Positions 17,898-25,400 of a stretch of 41,640 bases of DNA are shown in pieces. Position 1 is the stretch's first letter; every line of letters starts with the position of its first letter. Source of the DNA: Vulcanimicrobiota bacterium. GTDB lineage: Bacteria > Vulcanimicrobiota > Vulcanimicrobiia > Vulcanimicrobiales > Vulcanimicrobiaceae. Location of the stretch: assembly GCA_027306785.1 (NCBI GenBank), contig DAHUZB010000001.1, forward strand, positions 1-41,640, in the 5' to 3' direction. The notes beneath the pieces were generated by a model that saw nothing but the letters and a program-made list of their open reading frames with translations, did no database searches and was not told the origin of the DNA. A program made the translations under genes and the position numbers.

Positions 17898-18233
17898 ATG
17901 CCCGTGGCTACGTCACGGGTTCTTTTTGCTCACGAGAGTGAAGCGTCGCTTGCGCGGCTCTTCGACTTCTATCACATCGCGTGGCAATACGAACCGCGGT
18001 CGTTTCCCATCATCTGGGATGCGCGCGGCCGACCGGTCGCGTTTTTTACGCCCGACTTCTATCTGCCGGAGTTCGATCTTTACGTCGAACTGACGGTCGC
18101 GAAGCCGGCGCTCAATACCCGCAAGAACCGAAAGATCCGCCTGCTGCGCAGTCACTATCCCGCGATCCGCGTGAAGCTCTTTACACGCCGCGATGCCGAG
18201 CGCGTCTTTGCGCGCCTGGCGGAGGCGGCATGA
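17898..18233 (+). CDS. Small PD-(D/E)XK-like protein encoded beside hpt
   Basis: The 111-residue protein contains YEPRSFPIIW, then FTPDFYLPEFDLYVELTVAK and a basic stretch KNRKIRLLRSHYP. The PDFYLP...YVEL pattern resembles the core of PD-(D/E)XK nucleases, but the usual ExK is ELT here, so activity is doubtful unless Lys a little further on (VAK) substitutes. I recall similar small proteins next to hpt in other GC-rich phyla, but could not check. The ATG at 17898 begins a family-like start, 4 nt after the kinase stop. Its stop overlaps the hpt ATG (ATGA). Confidence 0.6.
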   Translation: MPVATSRVLFAHESEASLARLFDFYHIAWQYEPRSFPIIWDARGRPVAFFTPDFYLPEFDLYVELTVAKPALNTRKNRKIRLLRSHYPAIRVKLFTRRDAERVFARLAEAA

Positions 18234-18739
18234 TCGGCGAGCAGCTCTTCGATGCCGCGGCGATCGCTCGGCGCGTCGGCGAACTCGGCGCGACGATCTC
18301 GCGCGACTACGCAGGTAAGGTGCCGCTCGTTCTCGGCGTGCTCGGGGGAGCGGCGGTCTTTCTCGCCGATCTCCTGCGCGCGATCGAGATTCCGTGCGAG
18401 TACGACGTGATCGCGGTCACCAAATTCAGCGAGAGCGAAGGTATCCGCTTTCGGAAGGACGCCTCAGCGTCGCTTGAGGGACGCCACGTTATCTTGGTCG
18501 AGGATACGATCGATACCGGGATGACGATGCAGTACATCGTCAAGTCGCTGCGCGCGCGAGGCCCGGCGTCGCTCGCGGTCTGCGCGCTCTTGGATCGTCC
18601 CGCGCGCAGAATTGCCGATATTGAGATCAACTACCGCGGGTTCGAGATCCCCGACCGTTACGTGGTCGGATACGGACTCGATTACCGCGGTCGCTTTCGG
18701 GAACTGCAGGGATTGTACGCGCATGAGACGTGGCCGTGA
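18230..18739 (+). CDS. hpt: Hypoxanthine-type purine phosphoribosyltransferase
   Basis: The 169-residue enzyme salvages hypoxanthine/guanine by joining the base to PRPP. The PRPP-binding loop is VEDTIDTGMT, and the base-binding C-terminal part FEIPDRYVVGYGLDY is typical of Hpt. VLGVLGGAAVFLADLLR matches the N-terminal PPi-loop region. GGAGG precedes the ATG at 18230, which overlaps the upstream stop by four bases. With purA a few kb downstream this gives two purine genes in the neighbourhood. Confidence 0.93.
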   Translation: MIGEQLFDAAAIARRVGELGATISRDYAGKVPLVLGVLGGAAVFLADLLRAIEIPCEYDVIAVTKFSESEGIRFRKDASASLEGRHVILVEDTIDTGMTMQYIVKSLRARGPASLAVCALLDRPARRIADIEINYRGFEIPDRYVVGYGLDYRGRFRELQGLYAHETWP

Positions 18740-20049
18740 CTAGAGTCGTTCGCTTTCTCGCTCTCCTCGCGGCGTTCGCGACCGCGGCGCTGCCGCTTCG
18801 CGCACCCTCGCTCGAGCTCAAATCGATCCAGCGCGCCGCGGCCGATTACCGCAGCCCCAACGCGCACCTGCAGGAGATGTTCCGCGCGGCGCTGCTCGAC
18901 ACGGGGAAACTCGCGACCTACGAGCCCGACGGAACCGCGTACATCTCGACGGGGGACATTCCCGCCGAATGGCTGCGCGATGCGAGTGCACAGTCGCGGC
19001 CGTACCTGTTCTTCGCGAAGGACGATCCCGACGTGCGCCGTCTGCTGCGCGCGGTCATCGCTCGCATGGCGAAGTACTTGCAGATCGATCCCTACGCGAA
19101 CGCCTTCACGATGGACTACCGCGTGTGGGAAGAGAAGTTCGAGCTCGATTCGCTCGCGTATCCGATGACGCTCTCATGGAGCTATTGGAAGACGACCGGC
19201 GATACGTCGATCTTCACGCCCGATTTTCAAAAGGCGCTCGATGCCGTGCTCGCGACGATGGAGCGCGAACAGGATCATCCGCGCAACTCGCGCTACACGC
19301 ACAAGGAACTCGCCGACGACGGCCACGGTCGCCCGGTCGGATACACCGGCATGATCTGGACGGGGTTCCGCCCCTCCGACGACGCGTGCTACTACAACTT
19401 TCTGATTCCCTCGGAGATGTTCGCGGTCGTCGCGCTCGGCGACATGGCGGAGATCGAGCGTGACGTGTACCACAACGTCATCAAAGCGAATCAGGCGATC
19501 GCGCTGCGCGACGAGGTGCAGCGCGGCATTCAGACCTACGGTCTCGTGCTCGTGCCGAAGTACGGCTACATCTACGCCTACGAGGTCGACGGACTCGGTC
19601 ACGCGATCCTTACCGACGACGCGAACATTCCGAGCTTGCTCTCGGCGCCGTACATCGGGTACACCAGCGCCGACGATCGCTACTATCAGAACACGCGGCG
19701 GTTTCTGCTCTCGCAGGATAATCCGTCGTTCTATCAGGGCACGATCGCGCGCGGTATCGGCAGCTTCCATACGCCCGATCACTGGATTTGGCCGCTCGCG
19801 CTCATCATGCAGGGATTGACCGCGACGAACGAAGCGGAGAAGCAGGATGTCCTCACGCAGTTGCTCGCAAGCGATCCGGGCGATCACCTGCTCCACGAAT
19901 CGTTCGACCCGAACGATCCCAAGCGGTTTACTCGCCAAGACTTCGGTTGGCCGAACGCCCTGTTTTCGGAGTTCGTCATGACGCAATTCCAAGGGGTGAG
20001 TCAGATTCCGATGGGCGATACGAGCGATCTGGAATTCCGTTCCCAATAG
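18730..20049 (+). CDS. Exported glycoside hydrolase family 125 (exo-alpha-1,6-mannosidase-like)
   Basis: The 439-residue protein starts with a hydrophobic signal-like segment (VVRFLALLAAFATAALPLRA). Family 125 features follow: YISTGDIPAEWLRDASAQ, TMDYRVWEEKFELDSL, GMIWTGFRPSDDACYY (the Asp region carries the general acid in this family), and near the C-terminus LLHESFD...FGWPNALFSEFV (the Glu region holds the base). GH125 enzymes remove terminal alpha-1,6-mannose without a metal. The start may be GTG 18730, or GTG 18736, which overlaps the hpt TGA by the usual four bases. The link to hpt by overlap looks accidental in function. Confidence 0.88.
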   Translation: MAVTRVVRFLALLAAFATAALPLRAPSLELKSIQRAAADYRSPNAHLQEMFRAALLDTGKLATYEPDGTAYISTGDIPAEWLRDASAQSRPYLFFAKDDPDVRRLLRAVIARMAKYLQIDPYANAFTMDYRVWEEKFELDSLAYPMTLSWSYWKTTGDTSIFTPDFQKALDAVLATMEREQDHPRNSRYTHKELADDGHGRPVGYTGMIWTGFRPSDDACYYNFLIPSEMFAVVALGDMAEIERDVYHNVIKANQAIALRDEVQRGIQTYGLVLVPKYGYIYAYEVDGLGHAILTDDANIPSLLSAPYIGYTSADDRYYQNTRRFLLSQDNPSFYQGTIARGIGSFHTPDHWIWPLALIMQGLTATNEAEKQDVLTQLLASDPGDHLLHESFDPNDPKRFTRQDFGWPNALFSEFVMTQFQGVSQIPMGDTSDLEFRSQ

Positions 20050-20061
20050 AAAGCGGCGAGT

Positions 20062-20130
20062 GCATGGAGTTGCGAACGACGTGAGTGACGTAATGCGGTT
20101 TGAAGCGAATGGGCCCCACGATGATGTCGG
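20062..20130 (+). repeat. 69-bp direct repeat upstream of purA, copy 1
   Basis: This copy matches 20193-20261 with four mismatches over 69 bases, at a period of 131. It starts GCATGGAGTTGCGAACGA and ends with a 20-base block beginning GGGCCCCACG that is at once repeated in tandem (20111-20130 and 20132-20151). It lies just after the GH125 stop. Confidence 0.9.
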
Positions 20131-20191
20131 CGGGCCCCACGATGATGTCGGCAAAGCAGACATCATGGGGACCCGCCGCGCGTGCGGCGGG
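20111..20191 (+). repeat. Tandem 21-bp units, decayed palindrome and GC hairpin
   Basis: The 20-base block (20111-20130) is repeated at 20132-20151 after one base. The second unit is followed by an imperfect inverted copy (20156-20170: one mismatch and two missing bases relative to the perfect palindrome at 20246-20282). CCCGCCGC (20172-20179) and GCGGCGGG (20184-20191) then form an 8-bp hairpin. It looks like a palindromic, REP-like element that has duplicated and partly decayed. Confidence 0.75.
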
Positions 20192-20192
20192 G

Positions 20193-20261
20193 GCATGGAG
20201 TTGCGAACGAAGTGAGTGACGTCATGCGGTTTCAAACGAATGGGCCCCACGATGATGTCGG
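20193..20261 (+). repeat. 69-bp direct repeat, copy 2, running into purA
   Basis: This is the second copy of the unit at 20062-20130. It contains a 6-codon ORF (ATG 20195 to TGA 20215, MELRTK) and then the most likely purA start (ATG 20224). The repeat therefore supplies the purA translation start and its first dozen codons. Confidence 0.9.
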
Positions 20262-21510
20262 CAAAGCCGACATCATCGTGGGTATCCAATGGGGTGACGA
20301 AGGCAAGGGCCGGATCGTCGATCTCTACGCGCAGGAGTACGATGTCGTCGCTCGTTTCGGCGGCGGCGATAACGCCGGCCATCAGATCAAGGTCGGTGAG
20401 ACCGATATCGCGCTGCGGATCGTGCCTTCGGGCGTGCTCAACCCGCATGTCGCGCTCTTTATCGGCGGCGGAACGGTGGTCAGCTTGACCGGCCTGCTCG
20501 ATGAGCTCGATCGCCTCGCCGCGATCGGCATCGATATCTCGCGGGTGAAGATCTCCGATCGCGCGCACCTGGTCTTCCCCTATCATGCCGCGGCGGATCG
20601 GTCGAATGAACGCGCGCGCGGATCGCGGGCGATCGGCACGACCGGACGCGGCATCGGTCCCGCCTACGGCGACAAGGTCGCCCGCACCGGCATCACCTTC
20701 GCGGATCTCGCCCATCCCGAGTCGCTCGCCGAGAAGCTGCGGGTGAACCTCGCCGCGCGTCACGCCTCGATGCCCGACGAAGCGCTTCCGAGCGCGCAGG
20801 AGCTACTCGACTCCACCCTCGCGGCCGCGCAGCGGCTCGCTGCGCACGTCGTGGACGGCGTCGACTATCTGCACCGACGGCTCGAAGCGGGCGACCGGGT
20901 CCTCATCGAGGGCGCCCAGGGCTCGCTGCTCGACATCGGCTTCGGAACCTACCCGTACGTCACGAGCTCGCATACGATCGCGGGCGGCGCCTGCACCGGC
21001 CTCGGGCTCGGACCGACCGCGATCGGCCGCGTGATCGGCGTCGTGAAGGCCTACTGCACGCGCGTCGGCGCCGGACCGTTCCCTTCGGAGCTGCACGACG
21101 AGCGGGGCGAACGCTTGCGCGCCGCGGGCGGCGAGTTCGGGACGGTGACCGGCAGACCGCGCCGCTGCGGCTGGTTCGACGCGGTCGCGGGACGCTACGC
21201 CGTTCGCTTGAACGGCCTCACGGCACTTGCGATCACCAAGCTCGACGTGCTCTCCGGGATGGGCCGGATCGGCATCGTCACCGGTTACCGCGAACGCGGA
21301 CGGGACGTGGGCTTCGCCGCCGCGGGCTCGCCCGATCTCGAGGTGGTGGTGGAGGAGTTCGAGGGGTGGAAAGAGCCGATCGGCGACGTGCGCTCGATCG
21401 CCGATCTTCCCGAAGCGGCCCGTCGCTACGTCGCACGCATAGAAGAGTTACTTGCGGTGCCGGTCGAACTCGTCTCGGTAGGACGGGAGCGTTCGCAGCT
21501 TGCTCGCTAG
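20224..21510 (+). CDS. purA: Adenylosuccinate synthetase
   Basis: The 428-residue enzyme joins IMP and aspartate with GTP in AMP synthesis. Family motifs are intact: IQWGDEGKGR (P-loop), GGDNAGHQIK, TTGRGIGPAYGDK, EGAQGSLLDI, and GTVTGRPRRCGW. The ATG at 20224 is the last reasonable start before the conserved ADIIVG; GTG codons at 20182 and 20212 are alternatives. Any of them gives an N-terminal extension encoded by the repeat, which most PurA proteins lack. A strong hairpin follows the start codon and may limit translation. No clear ribosome site is seen. Confidence 0.95.
   Translation: MRFQTNGPHDDVGKADIIVGIQWGDEGKGRIVDLYAQEYDVVARFGGGDNAGHQIKVGETDIALRIVPSGVLNPHVALFIGGGTVVSLTGLLDELDRLAAIGIDISRVKISDRAHLVFPYHAAADRSNERARGSRAIGTTGRGIGPAYGDKVARTGITFADLAHPESLAEKLRVNLAARHASMPDEALPSAQELLDSTLAAAQRLAAHVVDGVDYLHRRLEAGDRVLIEGAQGSLLDIGFGTYPYVTSSHTIAGGACTGLGLGPTAIGRVIGVVKAYCTRVGAGPFPSELHDERGERLRAAGGEFGTVTGRPRRCGWFDAVAGRYAVRLNGLTALAITKLDVLSGMGRIGIVTGYRERGRDVGFAAAGSPDLEVVVEEFEGWKEPIGDVRSIADLPEAARRYVARIEELLAVPVELVSVGRERSQLAR
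20246..20282 (+). repeat. Perfect 17-bp palindrome with AAA loop inside the purA 5' coding region
   Basis: Arms 20246-20262 and 20266-20282 are exact reverse complements around AAA. The right arm encodes the conserved PurA strand ADIIVG; the left arm encodes the non-conserved HDDVG just before it. In mRNA this is a very stable hairpin about 20 nt after the start codon. Confidence 0.9.
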
Positions 21511-21557
21511 CGACCCGGACGCATGTGAAATTTTCGTACGTGCGCACGGTGTTTCGG

Positions 21558-21585
21558 TAAATGCGGGCGCGACGGTGACCGATAC
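21558..21585 (+). promoter_or_regulatory. Sigma-28 (FliA)-like promoter before fliF
   Basis: TAAA (21558-21561) is followed after 16 nt by ACCGATAC (21578-21585), close to the FliA/SigD consensus TAAA-N15-GCCGATAA. It lies in the purA-fliF gap, about 60 nt before the first possible fliF start. The sigma factor is encoded at 9195-10121. CCGGA/TCCGG (21587-21602) would form a small hairpin at the 5' end of the RNA. Confidence 0.5.
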
Positions 21586-21627
21586 ACCGGATAGTAGTCC
21601 GGCGGAACGTCGCGGACTTCTCCCGCG

Positions 21628-21645
21628 CCGGGCACGGAGGCCCGG
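21628..21645 (+). promoter_or_regulatory. Hairpin with the fliF GGAGG in its loop
   Basis: CCGGGC (21628-21633) and GCCCGG (21640-21645) pair perfectly around loop ACGGAG. The loop and first stem base form the GGAGG ribosome site for GTG 21645. The A-C-GGA hexaloop resembles CsrA-binding hairpins; whether this organism has CsrA is unknown. Confidence 0.4.
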
Positions 21646-23366
21646 TGTTGCAGCCATGGCCGGCTCTCGGAGAAATAGGTAACATAGGCGTGGATCGTTT
21701 AACGTCGATCTGGTCCGATTTGGCCGGCCGTTTGCGCGCACTTTGGGAAGGGCAGAACCGCCAGAGCCGCACGCTCTTCATCGGCGGCGGCGCCGTTGCG
21801 CTCGCGCTCATCGTCGGCTTGTGGTGGCTCTATGTCGGCCGCCCGCCCGCCTATGAGACGCTCTTTACGAACCTCTCGCCCTCCGACGCCTCGGCCGTTA
21901 CGCAGCGCCTCAAGGACGACAAGGTTCCCTATCAGCTCTCGATCGACGGCAAGACCGTCTCCGTTCCGGCCGAGTACGTGAGCAACGAACGCGTCGCGAT
22001 CGCCGGTTCCGGATTGATCAAGGGCGGCGGCGTCGGCTACGAGATCTTCGACCGCACGAATTTCGGTATGACCGAGTTTCAGGAGAAGCTCGATAAGACG
22101 CGCGCGATCGAGGGCGAGTTGCAGCGCACGATCGACGGCCTCAATCCGGTCGAATCCTCGCGCGTCAACATCGCGACGCCGGATCAGACGCTCTACTCGT
22201 CGACCCAGCAGCCGACGACGGCCTCGGTCGCGATCAAGACGAAGCCCGGGCAGTCACTCGATCCGAGCCAGGTCAAAGGCATCACGATGCTCGTGGCGGA
22301 GGCCGTGGACGGGCTCAAGCCGGAGAATGTCACGATCGTCAACCAAGACGGTCAAATTTTGCTGCCGGGGCCGGGAGCGACGGGTTCGGGCGGCGCCGCC
22401 GGAACCGATGCGCTCAAATTGACGCAGGAGCAGCTGCTCGCGAAAGAACGGTACGAGTCCGCGCTCCAGCAGAGCGTGCAGTCGATGCTCGACGACACGC
22501 TCGGCAAGCATCGCGCCGTCGCGCGCGTCTCGACCAAGATGGATTTCGACGCCGTCTCCTCGGAGAGCAAGGTCTACTCGCCGCAGGGCACGGTGCTCTC
22601 GTCGCAGACCGAGCGTGAATCCTACAACGGCACGCAGCCCGTGCGTCAGCCCGCCATCGGCGTGCCCGGCTCGACCAGCAACATCGGCACGTATCAAGCG
22701 CCCGCGAATCAGACCGCGAACGGTCGCTACAACAAATCGAAGGCGACGACCAACTACGACGTCTCGGTGCAGAACATCAAGCACATCGATGCGCCCGGAA
22801 AAGTGCTGCAAACCAGCGTTGCGGTGCTCGTGGATTCGTCGAGTCCGGCCGCGTCGCCGAACGGCACCGCCGCACCGAATGCGGTCGCCGCCTATCAACT
22901 GACGCCCGCGAACGTGCAGCAGATTCGCAACGCCGTCATCGCGGCGGCGGGTTTGAATCTCGCGCAGGGCGATCAGGTCTCGGTCGAAGCGATTCCGTTC
23001 AATCCGTCGGTGACGGCGAGCACGGCGCCGTCCGCGACGACGACCACGGTGCTCGGCATCCCGCTCTGGGCACTCCTCGCACTCGGTGGCGTCGCGCTCC
23101 TCGCCGGCCTCGGCCTCGTCGTGAGCCGTTCGCGCCGCTCGCGCTTCTCGCCGACGACGGAACTGCCGTCCTTCGATACGTCGCTCGCAGAAGAGCTGCC
23201 GCCGTTCGAAGAACATCCGATGCTCGAAGGCGCACCGGGTATCGCCGCGCCGATTCGATCCGCGGCCGATCTCACGCGCGAGCAGATGGTCGAGTACGTG
23301 ACCACCGTCGCTCAAGAGAATCCCGACTCCATCGCAAAACTCGTCAAGCTCTGGCTCGCCGAATGA
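21645..23366 (+). CDS. fliF: Flagellar MS-ring protein FliF
   Basis: The protein (573 residues from GTG 21645, or 558 from GTG 21690) forms the membrane ring of the basal body. A first membrane helix (TLFIGGGAVALALIVGLWW) is followed by ring-building motifs (TLFTNLSPSDASAV, then VGYEIFDRTNFGMTEF and LQRTIDGLNPVESSRVNIA), a Ser/Thr-rich periplasmic middle, a second membrane helix (LWALLALGGVALLAGLGLV), and the FliG-binding tail ending AKLVKLWLAE. GTG 21645 has GGAGG but at only 4 nt spacing; GTG 21690 gives the family-like N-terminus. flgB, flgC and fliE, which usually precede it, are absent. Confidence 0.96.
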   Translation: MLQPWPALGEIGNIGVDRLTSIWSDLAGRLRALWEGQNRQSRTLFIGGGAVALALIVGLWWLYVGRPPAYETLFTNLSPSDASAVTQRLKDDKVPYQLSIDGKTVSVPAEYVSNERVAIAGSGLIKGGGVGYEIFDRTNFGMTEFQEKLDKTRAIEGELQRTIDGLNPVESSRVNIATPDQTLYSSTQQPTTASVAIKTKPGQSLDPSQVKGITMLVAEAVDGLKPENVTIVNQDGQILLPGPGATGSGGAAGTDALKLTQEQLLAKERYESALQQSVQSMLDDTLGKHRAVARVSTKMDFDAVSSESKVYSPQGTVLSSQTERESYNGTQPVRQPAIGVPGSTSNIGTYQAPANQTANGRYNKSKATTNYDVSVQNIKHIDAPGKVLQTSVAVLVDSSSPAASPNGTAAPNAVAAYQLTPANVQQIRNAVIAAAGLNLAQGDQVSVEAIPFNPSVTASTAPSATTTTVLGIPLWALLALGGVALLAGLGLVVSRSRRSRFSPTTELPSFDTSLAEELPPFEEHPMLEGAPGIAAPIRSAADLTREQMVEYVTTVAQENPDSIAKLVKLWLAE

Positions 23367-23380
23367 TGAAGAGGAGCATC

Positions 23381-23437
23381 GTGCATCTCAACACCGCATC
23401 GACGACATCCCGCGTACGGGCCGGATCGCCGTTCTAA
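23381..23437 (+). CDS. 18-codon ORF between fliF and fliG
   Basis: GTG 23381 is preceded by AAGAGGAG at ideal spacing and opens an 18-codon frame (MHLNTASTTS, then RVRAGSPF). Its TAA ends one base before the fliG ATG. fliG itself has no purine-rich ribosome site, so translation of fliG probably depends on ribosomes finishing this frame. The peptide shows no recognisable feature. Confidence 0.4.
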   Translation: MHLNTASTTSRVRAGSPF

Positions 23438-23438
23438 C

Positions 23439-24518
23439 ATGGAGTCGCCAATCGTGAATCTCTCGGGCTTTGAGGATCTGCCGGACGCTCCGTTCGGAGC
23501 GATGCCCGAGATGCCGCAAATCGAGATCTCGGGACCCGAGAAAGCGGCGATCCTGCTGATCACGCTCGGGCTCGAGCTCTCGGCGACGATCTTCAAGTTC
23601 TTGCGTCAGGACGAGGTCGAACGCATCGTCCTCGAGATCGCCAAGATCACGACCGTCCCGCTCGAGAAGCGCGACGCGGTCGTCCAGGAGGCGTATCAAC
23701 GCGCGATCGCGCTCAAGTATATCAACGAAGGCGGCATCGAGTACGCCAAGGAGATTCTGGAGCGCAGCTTCGGCTCGGGCCAAGCCGATGACATGACCTC
23801 GCGGCTCTTCGCCGCGCTCAAACACGGCAATCCGCTCGAGCTCATCAAAAAGACCGAGCCCGCGCAACTGCTGCAGTTCATCCAAGACGAGCATCCGCAG
23901 ACGATCGCACTGATTCTGGTCTACATGGCCGCGGAGCAAGCGGGTGCGGTGCTCTCCGCGCTGCCGCCCGACCTGCAGGCCGAGGTGGCGATGCGCATCG
24001 CAATCTTGCAGAAGACGGCGCCGGAGGTGTTGGAGCAGCTGGACGAACTGCTCGGACGCCGCCTGCTCGTCAGCGGCGCGGATTTCGCGAAGGCGGGCGG
24101 CGTGCAGTCGCTCGCGAGCGTGATGAACTTCGTCGATCGCGAGACCGAGAAGAACATTCTCGACGGCCTCACCAAACGCGATCCCGAACTCGCGCAAGAG
24201 GTCAAGAACCTGCTCTTCGTCTTCGAAGACATCATCAACCTCGACGATCGCTCGATCCAGCGCATCCTCAAGGAAGTCGACGGCAAAGATCTCGCGCTCG
24301 CGCTCAAGGTCGCAAACGAAGAACTGCTCGGTCGCGTCTTCAAGAACATGTCGTCGCGCGCGGCTTCGCTGCTCAAAGAAGAGATCGAGCTGCTCGGCCC
24401 CACCCGTATGCGCGACGTCGGCAAAGCACAACAGCAGATCGTCGACGTCATCCGTACGCTCGAAGAAAACGGACAAATCGTCATCGCGCGCGGTGCGAAG
24501 GACGAACGGCTGGTTTAA
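23439..24518 (+). CDS. fliG: Flagellar motor switch protein FliG
   Basis: The 359-residue protein links the MS ring to the rotor and interacts with MotA. The N-terminal domain starts GPEKAAILLITLG, the middle domain carries the EHPQTIALIL motif that contacts FliM, and the C-terminal torque domain has LLFVFEDIINLDDRSIQRIL with charged residues, then KNMSSRAASLLKEEIE. It is complete. The first 28 residues are a longer leader than usual; GTG 23454 is a second possible start. Confidence 0.97.
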   Translation: MESPIVNLSGFEDLPDAPFGAMPEMPQIEISGPEKAAILLITLGLELSATIFKFLRQDEVERIVLEIAKITTVPLEKRDAVVQEAYQRAIALKYINEGGIEYAKEILERSFGSGQADDMTSRLFAALKHGNPLELIKKTEPAQLLQFIQDEHPQTIALILVYMAAEQAGAVLSALPPDLQAEVAMRIAILQKTAPEVLEQLDELLGRRLLVSGADFAKAGGVQSLASVMNFVDRETEKNILDGLTKRDPELAQEVKNLLFVFEDIINLDDRSIQRILKEVDGKDLALALKVANEELLGRVFKNMSSRAASLLKEEIELLGPTRMRDVGKAQQQIVDVIRTLEENGQIVIARGAKDERLV

Positions 24519-24524
24519 CGACGC

Positions 24525-25397
24525 ATGGGTAAAATCGTTCGCTCCGCGGCGTTCGGCGACACGGCGTACGTGCTCAACGTGCCGCGAGTCGAGAACGAGC
24601 CGCCCGAACCGACCGGACGCGAACGCGTCGATCGGTTCGATCGCTTCGATCCGTTCGGGGACGAGGCCGTTGCGCATGCACCGGCCGCGGAGTTCGTCGC
24701 GCAGACGCCGATGGTCGATTGGGACGCGGTTCGCACCGATGCCGAAGCGCTGATCGATCGCGCGGAGAGCGACGCGGGCGCGCTGCTCGCTCAGGCGGAG
24801 AGCGCGGCGCTCGAACTCGTGAATCGCGCTCAGACGCACGTCGAGGCGATCGAATCCGAAGCGCGCGAACGCGGATTCGCCGAGGGACGCGCCTCGGCGC
24901 AAGAGGCGGCGCGCGCCGAGCTCGAACCGCAGCTCGCGACGCTCGCCGATCTGATCGCGAGCGTGCGTGCGCATCGCGAAGCGATGTTCGGCGCGGCGGA
25001 GCCGGAGTTGGTGCGACTGGCGCTCGAGATCGCCGAGCGGGTGATCCATATCGAGCTCGCCGCCAACCCGAATGTCGTCGTGGAGAACACGCGTCAGGCG
25101 CTCACGCGCCTGCTCGCGCGCGAAGTCGTGACCGTGCGTGTGAACCCCGCCGATCTCGATGCCATCCGCGAGCATCGCGATGCGATCATGGCTTCGAGCG
25201 ATATCGAGCATCTGCGCGTGATCGAAGATCAGCGCGTGGATCGCGGCGGCGTGCTGATCGAGACCGAATCGGGCACGATCGACGCCAAGATCTCCACGCA
25301 GCTGCGCGAGGCGCGCCGCGCGATTCTTAGCGACGACTCGATCGCCCTCGGGCCGTCGGCCGAGGGCGAACTGCACCCGCCCGCGCAAGCGAGCTGA
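24525..25397 (+). CDS. fliH: Flagellar export ATPase regulator FliH
   Basis: The 290-residue protein is acidic and Ala/Glu-rich. A long helical central part (about 65-150) and a C-terminal domain (LVRLALEIAERVIHIEL, then VTVRVNPADLDAI and GGVLIETESGTIDAKISTQL) match the FliH/YscL/V-ATPase E-type stalk. It dimerises and holds FliI at the export gate. The N-terminal 60 residues are poorly conserved. The gene lies 6 nt after fliG and 3 nt before fliI. Confidence 0.9.
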   Translation: MGKIVRSAAFGDTAYVLNVPRVENEPPEPTGRERVDRFDRFDPFGDEAVAHAPAAEFVAQTPMVDWDAVRTDAEALIDRAESDAGALLAQAESAALELVNRAQTHVEAIESEARERGFAEGRASAQEAARAELEPQLATLADLIASVRAHREAMFGAAEPELVRLALEIAERVIHIELAANPNVVVENTRQALTRLLAREVVTVRVNPADLDAIREHRDAIMASSDIEHLRVIEDQRVDRGGVLIETESGTIDAKISTQLREARRAILSDDSIALGPSAEGELHPPAQAS

Positions 25398-25400
25398 CGC

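Noticed and set aside
20062-20261. CRISPR array
   Set aside because: There are only two long copies plus a small tandem unit, no evenly spaced unique spacers and no cas genes. The palindromic units fit a REP-like element better.
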